From: Thalassospira profundimaris WP0211
Lineage (GTDB): Bacteria; Pseudomonadota; Alphaproteobacteria; Rhodospirillales; Thalassospiraceae
DNA length: 64,000 bases
NCBI RefSeq assembly: GCF_000300275.1
Contig: NZ_AMRN01000007.1
Coordinates: 124,001-188,000, forward strand
Direction of reading: 5' to 3'
Below are positions 38,341 through 47,917 of the stretch, piece by piece (position 1 is the stretch's first letter; every line of letters starts with the position of its first letter). The notes under the pieces were generated by a model. That model saw nothing but the letters and a program-made list of their open reading frames with translations. It searched no databases and was not told where the DNA came from. The translations under genes and the position numbers were made by a program.

Positions 38341-39102
38341 ATGTCGAGCGTTTCAAGCCGCCAGGACGAAATCCAGAAACTTCTGCGCAGCCAGGGCACC
38401 GTTCATATCCACGATCTGGCCACCCTGTTTCACGCATCCCTTGATACCATCCGCCGCGATCTGCGCCAGATGGAGGAAGAGGGTTACTTGCGCCGCATTC
38501 ATGGGGGTGCCGTCCTACCCAATTTGGCACAGGAAAGTTACGCGGAACGGGCGCAGGAACTGCAACCCGAACGGACTGCGATTGCCCAAAAGGCCGCACG
38601 CGAATTGATCCCCGATGATTGCGTGGCGTTTTTCGATAGCGGTACCACCGTGTGTGAAGTTGCACGCAACCTCAAACCATCCTTTCGCGGCACGGTGATT
38701 ACAGTCAATCCGATGATCGCGGTCGAACTCGCCAGTCATCCGAATGCCGAAGTCATCATGTTGGGCGGCACGCTTCGCAAAACAGATATGGTGGTGTGCG
38801 GCCCGACGACCCTTGATCAACTCAGAAACTTTAATGCCGATATCGCACTCCTTGGCACCTGCGCACTTCACCCCGAGGCAGGCCTGTCGACCAGCAGCAC
38901 CGAAGAACGCGCGACCAAGGCGGCCATGATCGCCCAATCGGCCGAAGTCATTGCCATCACCACCGCCGACAAACTTGAAACCAGCCTACCGCACCGGGTC
39001 TGCGACATTGATGCGATTTCCCATCTGGTCACCGGGCGCAAACTTTCAAACGGTTATCTTGCCAATTACACCCGGCGTGGTTTGAACGTCATTCAGGCCT
39101 GA
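38341..39102 (+). CDS. DeoR/GlpR-family transcriptional regulator
   Basis: 253 residues. DeoR helix-turn-helix at the N-terminus: SRQDEIQKLLRSQGTVHIHD, then HASLDTIRRDLRQMEEEGYLRRIHGGAV. The C-terminal DeoR sensor domain has AFFDSGTTVCEVAR, VNPMIAVELASHPNAEVIMLGG and TSSTEERATKAAMIAQSAEV. These repressors respond to phosphorylated sugars or polyols. The following MFS gene, 34 bp away on the same strand, is a plausible target (inference). Start at ATG 38341; an upstream ATG at 38284 would add unrelated residues. Confidence 0.9.
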   Translation: MSSVSSRQDEIQKLLRSQGTVHIHDLATLFHASLDTIRRDLRQMEEEGYLRRIHGGAVLPNLAQESYAERAQELQPERTAIAQKAARELIPDDCVAFFDSGTTVCEVARNLKPSFRGTVITVNPMIAVELASHPNAEVIMLGGTLRKTDMVVCGPTTLDQLRNFNADIALLGTCALHPEAGLSTSSTEERATKAAMIAQSAEVIAITTADKLETSLPHRVCDIDAISHLVTGRKLSNGYLANYTRRGLNVIQA

Positions 39103-39136
39103 TCGCCTTCCCTCGCCTTGCGGAGAAACTTGTTAA

Positions 39137-40330
39137 ATGCAAACCCACGCCACTGCCCATAACCGGGTGCGCGCCATCTTCTTTTTACATGGCGCCGCTT
39201 TTTCAAGCTGGGTGCCGCATATCCCACTGGTGCAGGAAAGTCTTGGCCTTGGCCATGACGAACTTGGCGGCATTTTGCTGGCGGCGGCCATCGGGGTGCT
39301 TGCCGTGATGCCAATCGCCGGAAGACTGGCAGACCGGTTTGGCAGCGAACGCGTGGTGCGCTATTCGGGGCTGTTTTATTTCATCGCGGTTGGCGTGCCC
39401 GCCTTCATGCCCGATTATCTCAGCATTTCGATCGCGATGTTCGCGCTTGGCTTTTCCGGTGCCTTTCTGGATGTCGCGATGAATGCCAATGGCCTGCAGG
39501 TCGAACGTGTTAAGGGCCGCAGCATCATGTCCGGGTTACATGGTTTCTGGAGTCTCGGTGGTTTTGTCGGCGCGGGGATTGCCGCCGCATGGTTCGCCCT
39601 GCCAATTGGCAATGAATTCCATCTGCCAATCGTGCTTTCTCTTTTCCTGATCGCGCACATCATCGCACAAGCGGGACTTCTTTCGGATCACGCCGCATCA
39701 GAACATCTGTCTGGCCCAAAGGATGCCAGCCAAACAACGGTGACAAAGACCAAGGATCGCAATCTGTTCCTGATGCTGTTGCCATTCGGGGTCTGCGCCT
39801 TTATCGGCCAGTTTGGTGAAGGTGTCCTGACAGACTGGGCAACGGTGTTTATGAATTCCGAACTGTCATCGGGCCCAACCTTGGCTGCCGTCGGCTTTGC
39901 CATCTATTCCTTTGCCATGGCCGCCACGCGATTGTCCGGTGATGCACTGGTCACCCGATATGGTCGCGTGCCGGTATTGTTGACAAGTTCGGTGCTGGCA
40001 TCCCTTGGCACCCTTGTTTTGACCCTGTCTCCCAATATCGTTGTCGCCTGGATCGGCTGCGGGATTGCCGGCATGGGGCTTGCGGTCATTCTGCCGCTGT
40101 TGCTTTCTGCGGCATCCCAGACAACCGGCAAAGGTGGTGGTGCGGTTGTTTCGATCATTGCCGCAACCGGCTATTCCGCGATCATGGCCGGGCCACCGGT
40201 GATCGGTGCGGTTGGTGAAGCCCTCGGACTGGTCACGGCCTTTGCCCTGACATCCGCATTCCTTGCCATGATTATCCCGGTTTACCTGTTAACCATGCGC
40301 AGGCGTTTGCAAATTGCGGCCAATGGTTGA
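39137..40330 (+). CDS. Major facilitator superfamily transporter
   Basis: 397 residues with about 12 transmembrane helices in two halves joined by a hydrophilic loop near residues 190-210 (SEHLSGPKDASQTTVTKTKD). MFS loop motifs are seen in AGRLADRFGSERVVRYSG after helix 2 and DALVTRYGRVPVLLTS in the second half. It looks like the YbjJ/fucose-permease-like branch (NANGLQVERVKGRSIMSGLH). The substrate is unknown; linkage to the DeoR regulator suggests a sugar or related compound. Confidence 0.88.
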   Translation: MQTHATAHNRVRAIFFLHGAAFSSWVPHIPLVQESLGLGHDELGGILLAAAIGVLAVMPIAGRLADRFGSERVVRYSGLFYFIAVGVPAFMPDYLSISIAMFALGFSGAFLDVAMNANGLQVERVKGRSIMSGLHGFWSLGGFVGAGIAAAWFALPIGNEFHLPIVLSLFLIAHIIAQAGLLSDHAASEHLSGPKDASQTTVTKTKDRNLFLMLLPFGVCAFIGQFGEGVLTDWATVFMNSELSSGPTLAAVGFAIYSFAMAATRLSGDALVTRYGRVPVLLTSSVLASLGTLVLTLSPNIVVAWIGCGIAGMGLAVILPLLLSAASQTTGKGGGAVVSIIAATGYSAIMAGPPVIGAVGEALGLVTAFALTSAFLAMIIPVYLLTMRRRLQIAANG

Positions 40331-40383
40331 TCAACGGCGCAATCTGTCCCATAAATTGCCCAGCCTCACATTATAGAGATTAG

Positions 40384-41394
<1,011 letters not shown>

Positions 41395-41421
41395 TTTCTG
41401 CGCCGCCAAGACAAGCAATAA

Positions 41422-41450
41422 AAAAAGGGCCTCAATCGAGGCCCTTTTGT
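41422..41450. terminator. Bidirectional terminator between hemB and HAD-IIA gene
   Basis: Stem AAAAGGGCCTC / GAGGCCCTTTT with an AATC loop, A-run left and T-run right. Confidence 0.9.
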
Positions 41451-41470
41451 TTTGGGATGCGAACATCAAA

Positions 41471-42442
41471 TCATGCGGACTTTGCCGCAATGCCATCCGC
41501 ATCATCTTCAATGCCATGGCCAATCGCCCGCGCACAGAAATGCGGACGCAGGCCGGATCGGGCAAACACGCCTTCAATATCCTGCCCATCAAGGAACCCG
41601 CCCTGATGGACCAAAAGGGTTTTGATGCCTGACGCCAGTCCACCCAGCACATCGGTATGCACCGTATCGCCAACCATCAACACACGGCTGCGATCAACAC
41701 CGGGATGGCGTTTCAGGACTTCCTCAAACACGTGGTGATACGGTTTGCCAACGCATTGCGGCATGACACCGGATGCATCGCCTGCCAGATGCGCGAAGTA
41801 TCCCGACTCAACCGAAAGGAAATCGCCCATCGGTGCACAAATGTCGGGATTACCGACCAGAACCGGCCGCGGATTATCCTTAAGGCTCTGCTCCAGAAGG
41901 GCTTGCTGGGTATCGGTCCAACTATCAGAATCAATCAACAGGAAGCCGCCAACCGCATCATAAAGCGCAGGATCACTGCCAAGCGGCTCGACCCGGCCGG
42001 GCAGAATATCAAACGGCCAGTCGGTCGGCGCCATTGCCCCCCAATGGGAGATGTCGGCATATTCGCCCATCAGCGGGGCGACGAACTGCTGGCTGCTGAT
42101 CAGGCTGTTATTGTCAAAATCAAAGCCGCGTTTGCGATGACGCGCCAGAATGGCCTCGCCGGAGCTTGAGGCATCATTGGTGACAACCGCAATCTTCTTG
42201 CCCATTTCCTGCAAGGTCGCGACCGTCTTGACCGCACCGGGAATGGCACTTTGTCCACTATTGAGCACGCCAAAGGCATCAAACACGATCAGATCAAACT
42301 GATCGGCAATCGCCAGAAGGTTATCGACGTAATCGGTTGCTGCGGGCACCGCATCGGGTGCGACCTGTGGCAGACGCGGTGCATAGCGCAAATAGGCATC
42401 CAGGGCCTGCGCAAAATCCAGTTGCAACCGATTGGCACTCAT
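41471..42442 (-). CDS. HAD-IIA family hydrolase (NagD-like)
   Basis: 323 residues from ATG 42442, chosen because GGGAGAA lies about 7 nt upstream; GTG 42457 and ATG 42448 are alternatives. HAD motif I reads FDAFGVLNSGQ (the second aspartate of DxD is replaced by F-G after the nucleophile DAF), motif II VVTNDAS, and the C-terminal GKPYHHVFEEVL and VGDTVHTDVLGG carry the lysine and the acidic motif. The large C2 cap in the middle is as in NagD and pyridoxal/4-nitrophenyl phosphatases. Substrate unknown. It converges on hemB. Confidence 0.85.
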   Translation of the reverse strand: MSANRLQLDFAQALDAYLRYAPRLPQVAPDAVPAATDYVDNLLAIADQFDLIVFDAFGVLNSGQSAIPGAVKTVATLQEMGKKIAVVTNDASSSGEAILARHRKRGFDFDNNSLISSQQFVAPLMGEYADISHWGAMAPTDWPFDILPGRVEPLGSDPALYDAVGGFLLIDSDSWTDTQQALLEQSLKDNPRPVLVGNPDICAPMGDFLSVESGYFAHLAGDASGVMPQCVGKPYHHVFEEVLKRHPGVDRSRVLMVGDTVHTDVLGGLASGIKTLLVHQGGFLDGQDIEGVFARSGLRPHFCARAIGHGIEDDADGIAAKSA

Positions 42443-42921
42443 CGTCATTTCTCCCACACGAACGGCACGTTATTAAAATTCCGGCGTATTCAAACCGATT
42501 AGCGCGTTAATTACACCCAAAATTATTCGCAACACCACAAACGCGGATAATCAACCTCAAGGCATCACGCAACTTCATTACCCATGCACCATACGCATAG
42601 CAATAAAAAGCATCAAATCTGCATCAGCCATCCACTTTAGAGCAGTTAACGAGAGGTTTCAGGGATTTCTGCGCTTTTCAATCCGCAGACATGCAAAAAA
42701 CGCATTGGATTATATCCGCAATCACCCTTAGATTGCCCTCACGAAATGAATAGGACGTATCGACTGATGAATGCGCCACCAAGCAGTTGATCATTCGATA
42801 CATCCCATGCAAACCGACACGTCAAACCAGCTAACTATTCCTGTGCGGAATATCTCGGTGAGAACATGCCGGTTAACTGAACAGACGCCGAATAATCGGC
42901 CGGTTTGAAATAGGTGATGAA
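42443..42921. other. 479-bp intergenic region upstream of the DUF1127 micro-gene
   Basis: No convincing gene, though short frames of under 40 codons occur. It holds the divergent promoters of the HAD-IIA gene and the DUF1127 gene. A small dyad GCCGA-ataa-TCGGC sits about 20-30 nt before the DUF1127 start, close to its ribosome site. Confidence 0.5.
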
Positions 42922-43080
42922 ATGATCGTAACCAAGATTTTTGCTTTCCTTCGCGCTCTGCGCGTTCAGTACCAGACCCAGACTGCGCTGCGTAAGCTTG
43001 ACCCGCGCGAACTGGCAGACATCGGTCTGAACCGCGACATGATCGATGATGTAGCACACCGTGTTGCTTTCGGTCGCTAA
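42922..43080 (+). CDS. DUF1127 small protein
   Basis: 52 residues, too short for most gene finders' cut-offs. It opens MIVTKIFAFLRALRVQYQTQ and ends with the DUF1127 signature: LRKLDPRELADIGLNRDMID followed by DVAHRVAFGR. The family of short arginine-rich proteins is common in Alphaproteobacteria; some members act in RNA turnover or phosphate and carbon metabolism, but this one's role is unknown. AGGTGA lies 5 nt before the ATG, and a strong terminator follows, so it is a stand-alone transcription unit. Confidence 0.88.
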   Translation: MIVTKIFAFLRALRVQYQTQTALRKLDPRELADIGLNRDMIDDVAHRVAFGR

Positions 43081-43104
43081 GCCACGACCGTAGCGTCCAT
43101 GAGG

Positions 43105-43138
43105 AAGACCCCGACAGAGCATCTGTCGGGGTTTTTCT
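43105..43138 (+). terminator. Terminator after the DUF1127 gene
   Basis: Stem ACCCCGACAGA / TCTGTCGGGGT with a GCA loop, followed by TTTTCTTT on the plus strand; 27 bp after the stop. Confidence 0.93.
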
Positions 43139-43189
43139 TTGTCCGGATTTTGGGATGGCCGCTAAAAGATCCGCTTTGCCTGCTTTGTC

Positions 43190-44707
43190 TTAGTTGGCAA
43201 ACAGGGCCTTGTGCTCTTCACGCAGGACATTCTTCTGCACCTTGCCCATCGCATTACGCGGCAGTTCATCGACAAAGAACACGCGCTTGGGCACCTTGAA
43301 GTTGGCAAGCTCGGACTTGATCGCGCCAATCACGCCCTCTTCGCTTAAGCCGCCTTTTGCTTCCGGCACGATCACGGCAACAACCGCCTCGCCAAAATCG
43401 GGATGTTGAACGCCGATCACGGCACTTTCAACAACACCCTCCATTTTGTCTATCAGGGTTTCGATTTCCTTGGGATAAACGTTAAACCCGCCGGAAATGA
43501 CCAGATCCTTGGCGCGCCCGACAATATGGACATATCCCTTGGCGTCGATCTTGGCGATATCACCAGTGATAAAGAACCCGTCTTTGCGGAATTCCTCGGC
43601 GGTTTTTTCGGGCATCTGCCAGTAACCGGCAAAAACGTTCGGGCCCCGTGCTTCCAGCACGCCAATCTCATCCGTACCAAGAACATTGCCGTCTTCATCA
43701 CACACGCGCACTTCGACATCTGGCAGTGCCGGGCCAACGGTATGAACGATGCGCTCGCCATCGAGCGGATTGGATGTCGCCATACCCATTTCCGTCATGC
43801 CATAGCGCTCCAAAAGCGCCTTGCCTGTTCGTTCCCTGAAGGCTGTAAAGGTCTCTGGCAGAAGCGGCGCAGACCCGGAAATGAACAGACGCATGTTTGC
43901 AGTGACATCCTTGATGAAATCATCGCCCGACAACAGACGCACATAAAAAGTCGGAACCCCCATCATCACCGTACTGCGCGGCAAAAGCGCCATCACCTGG
44001 TCACGATCAAACTTCGGCAGGAAGAACATCTTCGATCCCGACAGCATCACACAATGACATGCAATGAAAAGCCCATGGGTATGGAAGATCGGCAAGGCAT
44101 GAAGCAGGGTATCGTCCCCCTTAAAGCCCCAAAGCTTTTCAAGCGTTGATGCGTTCGACCACAGGTTCATCTGGGTCATCATCGCACCCTTGGGCTTGCC
44201 CGTCGTGCCCGACGTATAAAGAATGGCCGCCAATTCATCGTCTTCGCACGCAACCGGCGCAAAGTCAGAGGGTTGCGATGCCGCCCCGTCCATAAGGCTG
44301 CCCTCAGACTGCATGCCCAGTGTCAGAACATGCGCAACACCCTGCTGGTCCGCGATGGCCTTGACCTCATCTTCGCGATGGGGCTGACAAACAAAGATCA
44401 CCGGCGATGCGTTATCCATGAAATAGGCAAGCTCGCCCGCCTGATAGGCGGTATTGAGCGGCAAATAAACAAGGCCCGCACGAATGCAGCCAAGATAAAG
44501 AAACAGTGCTTCGGGGGATTTATCGACCTGAACGGCAACCCTGTCGCCCTTTTTCGCACCAAGCGACGTCAGAAGACCGGCAATCTGGGCCGATGCTGTG
44601 TCGGCATCGCCATAGCTATAGGTTTTGCCATCAGGCGTCTCAATCAGAACTGATGACAGATCGGCCGGAAACCGGTCGCGTATGCGCATAAAAAGGCTGT
44701 TGGTCAC
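43190..44707 (-). CDS. matB: Malonyl-CoA synthetase MatB
   Basis: About 505 residues from GTG 44707, with GGGGAAG 7 nt upstream; ATG 44689 is an alternative. It is an acyl-adenylating enzyme: P-loop AILYTSGTTGKPKGAMM, ALPIFHTHGLFIA, FISGSAPLLPETF, LERYGMTEMGMATSNPLDGE, ITGDIAKIDAKGYVHIVGRAKD and the C-terminal lysine in NAMGKVQKNVLRE. The ERYGMTE..TSNP and GPNVFAGYWQMPEKT stretches match MatB of rhizobia and Rhodopseudomonas, which makes malonyl-CoA from malonate. No malonyl-CoA decarboxylase (matA) or malonate transporter is next to it. Confidence 0.92.
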   Translation of the reverse strand: MTNSLFMRIRDRFPADLSSVLIETPDGKTYSYGDADTASAQIAGLLTSLGAKKGDRVAVQVDKSPEALFLYLGCIRAGLVYLPLNTAYQAGELAYFMDNASPVIFVCQPHREDEVKAIADQQGVAHVLTLGMQSEGSLMDGAASQPSDFAPVACEDDELAAILYTSGTTGKPKGAMMTQMNLWSNASTLEKLWGFKGDDTLLHALPIFHTHGLFIACHCVMLSGSKMFFLPKFDRDQVMALLPRSTVMMGVPTFYVRLLSGDDFIKDVTANMRLFISGSAPLLPETFTAFRERTGKALLERYGMTEMGMATSNPLDGERIVHTVGPALPDVEVRVCDEDGNVLGTDEIGVLEARGPNVFAGYWQMPEKTAEEFRKDGFFITGDIAKIDAKGYVHIVGRAKDLVISGGFNVYPKEIETLIDKMEGVVESAVIGVQHPDFGEAVVAVIVPEAKGGLSEEGVIGAIKSELANFKVPKRVFFVDELPRNAMGKVQKNVLREEHKALFAN

Positions 44708-44734
44708 TGTACTGCTTCCCCGAGAATTCGTTTT

Positions 44735-44764
44735 GACCGGCAGGTTTCCCCCTGCCGGTCTTTT
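44735..44764 (+). terminator. Orphan intrinsic terminator reading on the plus strand
   Basis: Perfect 10-bp stem GACCGGCAGG / CCTGCCGGTC with loop TTTCCC, followed by TTTT on the plus strand only. It lies 28 bp upstream of the matB start, and no plus-strand gene ends here, so it may stop antisense transcription or act as a 5' leader hairpin of matB. Confidence 0.65.
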
Positions 44765-44866
44765 CTGCGGGCAGCATAGTGCAATCAACCATTATAGGTA
44801 AACAAGTACCTTTTTACCGCAATGATCGATTTTGTCTGTCAATCAGACTGCTCTGGCCTTGTGACG

Positions 44867-46051
44867 CTAGTCCAGCGCAACCGACGGGAACTCCCCGTCA
44901 ATATACGGGAACGCCTCACTGACCGTCACCTGCACCTCGGGATGGAAGCCGTTGAAATGGGTGGCCAGCGCATTGCTATACGCCCCGATGTGACCAAACT
45001 CGATCCAGTCCCCTTCGCGGATATCGGCAGGCAAGGTCACGGTCGCCGGCAAGACATCCATATTATCACAAGTAGGCCCATAGATCGTGAAATCGAGCGT
45101 TTCTTCCGGATCGAAATCACCTTCAATGCGCAACGGACGCACCGGATAACGCAATTGCCCGGTCACGGTTTCCGACAGGCTGCCGTAAACACCGTCATTG
45201 ATAAACAGCGTATCTTCCTTGCGCAGGTGAACCTGCGTGATCAGGGAAATACCGCTCGATACCAGCGCCCTGCCCGGCTCGCACATAAAGGTGGTATCGG
45301 GCATATCAAGCCAGCGGATACAATCCTTGATCTCGTCCATGAACTCGTCAAGGCTGGCACCGCGCTGGTTCATATACTGGCCGGGAAAACCGCCGCCAAC
45401 GTCGATATGTTTGACCTTCACGCCTGAAAAATCAACGACTTGACGGATAAGCTCAACCGCAATCCGGTATCCGGTCGGTGTCGTGCATTGTGAACCAATA
45501 TGGAAGCAAAGCCCGGCATGATAGCCATATTCATCAACCTTTTTCAAAAGCTCGGCTGCCACCATCGGACGTGCACCGAACTTGGCCGAAAGGTTATAGG
45601 CCGCACCGGCTGGCGGTGTTGCAAGGCGCACATGGATCACCAGGTTCGTGTCGCCCTCGGTTTCCTCGCGGATTTTCTCAAGCTCTTCGGCGGTATCAAT
45701 CACATAGTGATCAATCCCGAATACCCGATAGGCATTGCGGATGGCATCGCGGCTTTTGACCGGATGCATGAAATAGGCCTTCATCCCCGGGAATTGCCGC
45801 CGCACGATCGAGATTTCCTCAGGCGAAGCCGTGTCAAAATGACGCACCCCGCCTTCATGAAGATATCGCATGACCTCCGGATGCGGATTGCATTTCACCG
45901 CATACAGGACGTCTCCCGGGAACATTTCGACAAAGCGCTGCGCTGTTTCTCGAAGAATATTGGGTCTAAGGCAATACACCGGATAGGAAGGCTTGAGTTC
46001 CTTAACAACATCGAACGTCGTATCGAAATGACGTGGCACAATATACTCCAT
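44867..46051 (-). CDS. Type III PLP-dependent ornithine (or lysine/ornithine) decarboxylase
   Basis: 394 residues, alanine-racemase fold as in eukaryotic-type ODC. PLP lysine K53 in LYAVKCNPHPEVM; HIGSQ and DVGGGFPG bind cofactor phosphate; EPGRALVS and the catalytic cysteine in YGPTCDNMDVLP are present. It decarboxylates ornithine to putrescine at the head of polyamine synthesis; some alphaproteobacterial members also accept lysine. It is divergent from an aldehyde dehydrogenase gene. The leader contains a structured element in the position of the speF motif. Confidence 0.92.
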   Translation of the reverse strand: MEYIVPRHFDTTFDVVKELKPSYPVYCLRPNILRETAQRFVEMFPGDVLYAVKCNPHPEVMRYLHEGGVRHFDTASPEEISIVRRQFPGMKAYFMHPVKSRDAIRNAYRVFGIDHYVIDTAEELEKIREETEGDTNLVIHVRLATPPAGAAYNLSAKFGARPMVAAELLKKVDEYGYHAGLCFHIGSQCTTPTGYRIAVELIRQVVDFSGVKVKHIDVGGGFPGQYMNQRGASLDEFMDEIKDCIRWLDMPDTTFMCEPGRALVSSGISLITQVHLRKEDTLFINDGVYGSLSETVTGQLRYPVRPLRIEGDFDPEETLDFTIYGPTCDNMDVLPATVTLPADIREGDWIEFGHIGAYSNALATHFNGFHPEVQVTVSEAFPYIDGEFPSVALD

Positions 46052-46064
46052 CGTTTACCAATAT

Positions 46065-46132
46065 CAGGCGCCCAGACACGTACCGCCGCCGGGCTGGCCT
46101 TTGAGTTAGGGTAACAGCCCTCTTGCCGCCTG
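46065..46132 (-). ncRNA. Structured 5' leader of the ornithine decarboxylase gene (speF-motif candidate)
   Basis: On the minus strand an outer helix CAGGCG / CGCCTG (46127-46132 with 46065-46070) encloses an inner helix GGGCTG / CAGCCC (46115-46120 with 46091-46096). It ends 14 nt before the start codon. Alphaproteobacterial ODC genes are known to carry the conserved speF leader RNA in this place; assignment here rests on position and pairing only. Confidence 0.4.
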
Positions 46133-46204
46133 TCATGCGACTTGCTTGTGGACCACACCGATTAGCGTACTAATTGCGCTTGATATTGCATCGCCCTGTC
46201 GATA

Positions 46205-46234
46205 ATTTGGTAAACCAATACCAAATAACCAATA
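46205..46234. promoter_or_regulatory. ACCAATA repeat cluster between ODC and aldehyde dehydrogenase genes
   Basis: Two direct ACCAATA copies (46214-46220, 46228-46234) 14 bp apart, overlapping a TTGGT-aa-ACCAA dyad (46207-46218). A third ACCAATA is at 46057-46063, next to the ODC start. Probable operator for the divergent pair; regulator unknown. Confidence 0.4.
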
Positions 46235-46289
46235 TCGTGCGCCCCGCGCGGTTTACCGCAGATGCACGCCAACCCACAGGGAGCCTGAA

Positions 46290-47777
46290 ATGCCCATCGA
46301 TCCGATCCTTGATCCGTCCGTTCTGGCCAAGGAGCTGTCCGGTTATCATCTGATCAACGGTAAACTTGTCGCCCCGAAAAACGGCAAGACCTTTGATGTT
46401 CTTAATCCTGCCACGGGCAAGGTTATCGGTCAGGCAGCCGACGGTGACGCCGACGATGTCGCGATTGCGGTTGCCGCCGCCAAGGCCGCCCAGAAGGACT
46501 GGGCCGAACGCCCGGCGCGTGAACGCGGCAAACTGTTGGCCGAATGCGGCCGCATCCTGATGTCCCATGCCGAGGAATTGGGCCGTCTGGTCGCCCTTGA
46601 ATCGGGCAAGGCCCTTCGCACCGAAAGCCGGGTTGAGGCATCGGTTCTGGCCGATATGTTCGTCTTTTTCGGCGGACTTGCGTCAGAGCTTAAAGGTGAA
46701 ACAGTTCCGTTTAACCCGAACATGATGACCCTGACCACCCGCGAGGCCGTTGGCGTTGTCGGTGCGATCATTCCGTGGAACGTTCCGATGATGCTGATGG
46801 CGATCAAGGTTGCCCCGGCACTGGTTGCCGGTAACGCAGTCGTCGTCAAATCCGCCGAAGACACCCCGCTTGCGGTTCTGCGCGTGTGTCAGATCATGCA
46901 GGAAGTTCTCCCGGCTGGCGTCTTTAACATCCTGTCGGGCTTTGGCCCGTCTTGTGGCGGCCCGCTGGTTGAACACAAGGATGTCAAAAAGGTTTCCTTC
47001 ACCGGATCGGTTGAAACCGGCCGCACGGTGTATCGCGCCGCTGCCGAAAAACTCATTCCGGTCACCCTTGAACTGGGTGGCAAATCCCCGATGATCGTCA
47101 TGGGTGATGCCGACCTTGATAAGGCGATTGCCGGTGCGATTGGCGGCATGCGTTTCACCCGTCAGGGACAAAGCTGCACGGCGGCATCACGCATGCTGGT
47201 GCATGAAAGCCTGCATGACGAATTCGTCAAACGCCTGATTGATAAGGTCAACACCCTTAAAATGGGTGATCCGCTGGATGAAGAAACCGACATCGGCACG
47301 ATCATCAACCGCAAACAGTTCGACAAGGTTTGTGGCTATATCGAAGTCGGCGAAAAGGAAGGTGCGACCAAAAACGAACTAAGCGCCCTTCCCACCGACA
47401 GCGCCCTTTCCGATGGCCTGTTTGTCCGTCCGGTGATCTTCACCAATGTCGATCCGAACGCGCGTATTGCCCGCGAAGAAATCTTTGGCCCTGTTGCCTG
47501 TGTGTTCAAGTTCAATACCTTTGAAGAGGCCCTTGAACTTGCCAATGACAGCGACTTCGGTCTGGCTGCGACCGTCTGGACGACGGACCTTAAAACCGCA
47601 CTTGTTGCTACCAAGCGCCTCGAAGCGGGCTTTGTTCAGGTCAACCAGAACCTTGTTGTCCAGCCGAACCTGTCTTATGGCGGCATCAAGCTTTCCGGTC
47701 TGGGCAAGGAAGCATCGCTTGAAAGCATGCTTGAACACTTCACCTACAAGAAGACGATTATCCTGAACATGGAATAA
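46290..47777 (+). CDS. NAD(P)-dependent aldehyde dehydrogenase
   Basis: 495 residues, standard ALDH length. Catalytic C296 in FTRQGQSCTAASRML and general-base E261 in VTLELGGKSPMI; GAIIPWNVPMMLM, VSFTGSVETGR and REEIFGPVACVF are also present. The exact aldehyde is not readable from sequence. Its divergent pairing with ornithine decarboxylase suggests an aminoaldehyde from polyamine breakdown, but this is inference. A GGGAGCC ribosome site precedes ATG 46290. A strong terminator follows. Confidence 0.92.
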   Translation: MPIDPILDPSVLAKELSGYHLINGKLVAPKNGKTFDVLNPATGKVIGQAADGDADDVAIAVAAAKAAQKDWAERPARERGKLLAECGRILMSHAEELGRLVALESGKALRTESRVEASVLADMFVFFGGLASELKGETVPFNPNMMTLTTREAVGVVGAIIPWNVPMMLMAIKVAPALVAGNAVVVKSAEDTPLAVLRVCQIMQEVLPAGVFNILSGFGPSCGGPLVEHKDVKKVSFTGSVETGRTVYRAAAEKLIPVTLELGGKSPMIVMGDADLDKAIAGAIGGMRFTRQGQSCTAASRMLVHESLHDEFVKRLIDKVNTLKMGDPLDEETDIGTIINRKQFDKVCGYIEVGEKEGATKNELSALPTDSALSDGLFVRPVIFTNVDPNARIAREEIFGPVACVFKFNTFEEALELANDSDFGLAATVWTTDLKTALVATKRLEAGFVQVNQNLVVQPNLSYGGIKLSGLGKEASLESMLEHFTYKKTIILNME

Positions 47778-47805
47778 CCTGTCTGTCGCTTGAAACGATT
47801 GATTT

Positions 47806-47843
47806 CAAAAAACCGGGTTGCACGTGACGCAACCCGGTTTTTC
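47806..47843 (+). terminator. Terminator after the aldehyde dehydrogenase gene
   Basis: Stem AAAACCGGGTTGC / GCAACCCGGTTTT with a short loop, followed by TCTTTT. Confidence 0.92.
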
Positions 47844-47917
47844 TTTTCCGATGCTTGACCTTGGGCGCGCAATCCGCAAAGGTGCCTTTCTCAAACACAT
47901 CGAAACCCGGAAAGTAC

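Noticed and set aside
42783-42907. Short frame of about 33 codons before the DUF1127 gene
   Set aside because: No ribosome site and no conserved pattern; ends within the DUF1127 leader.
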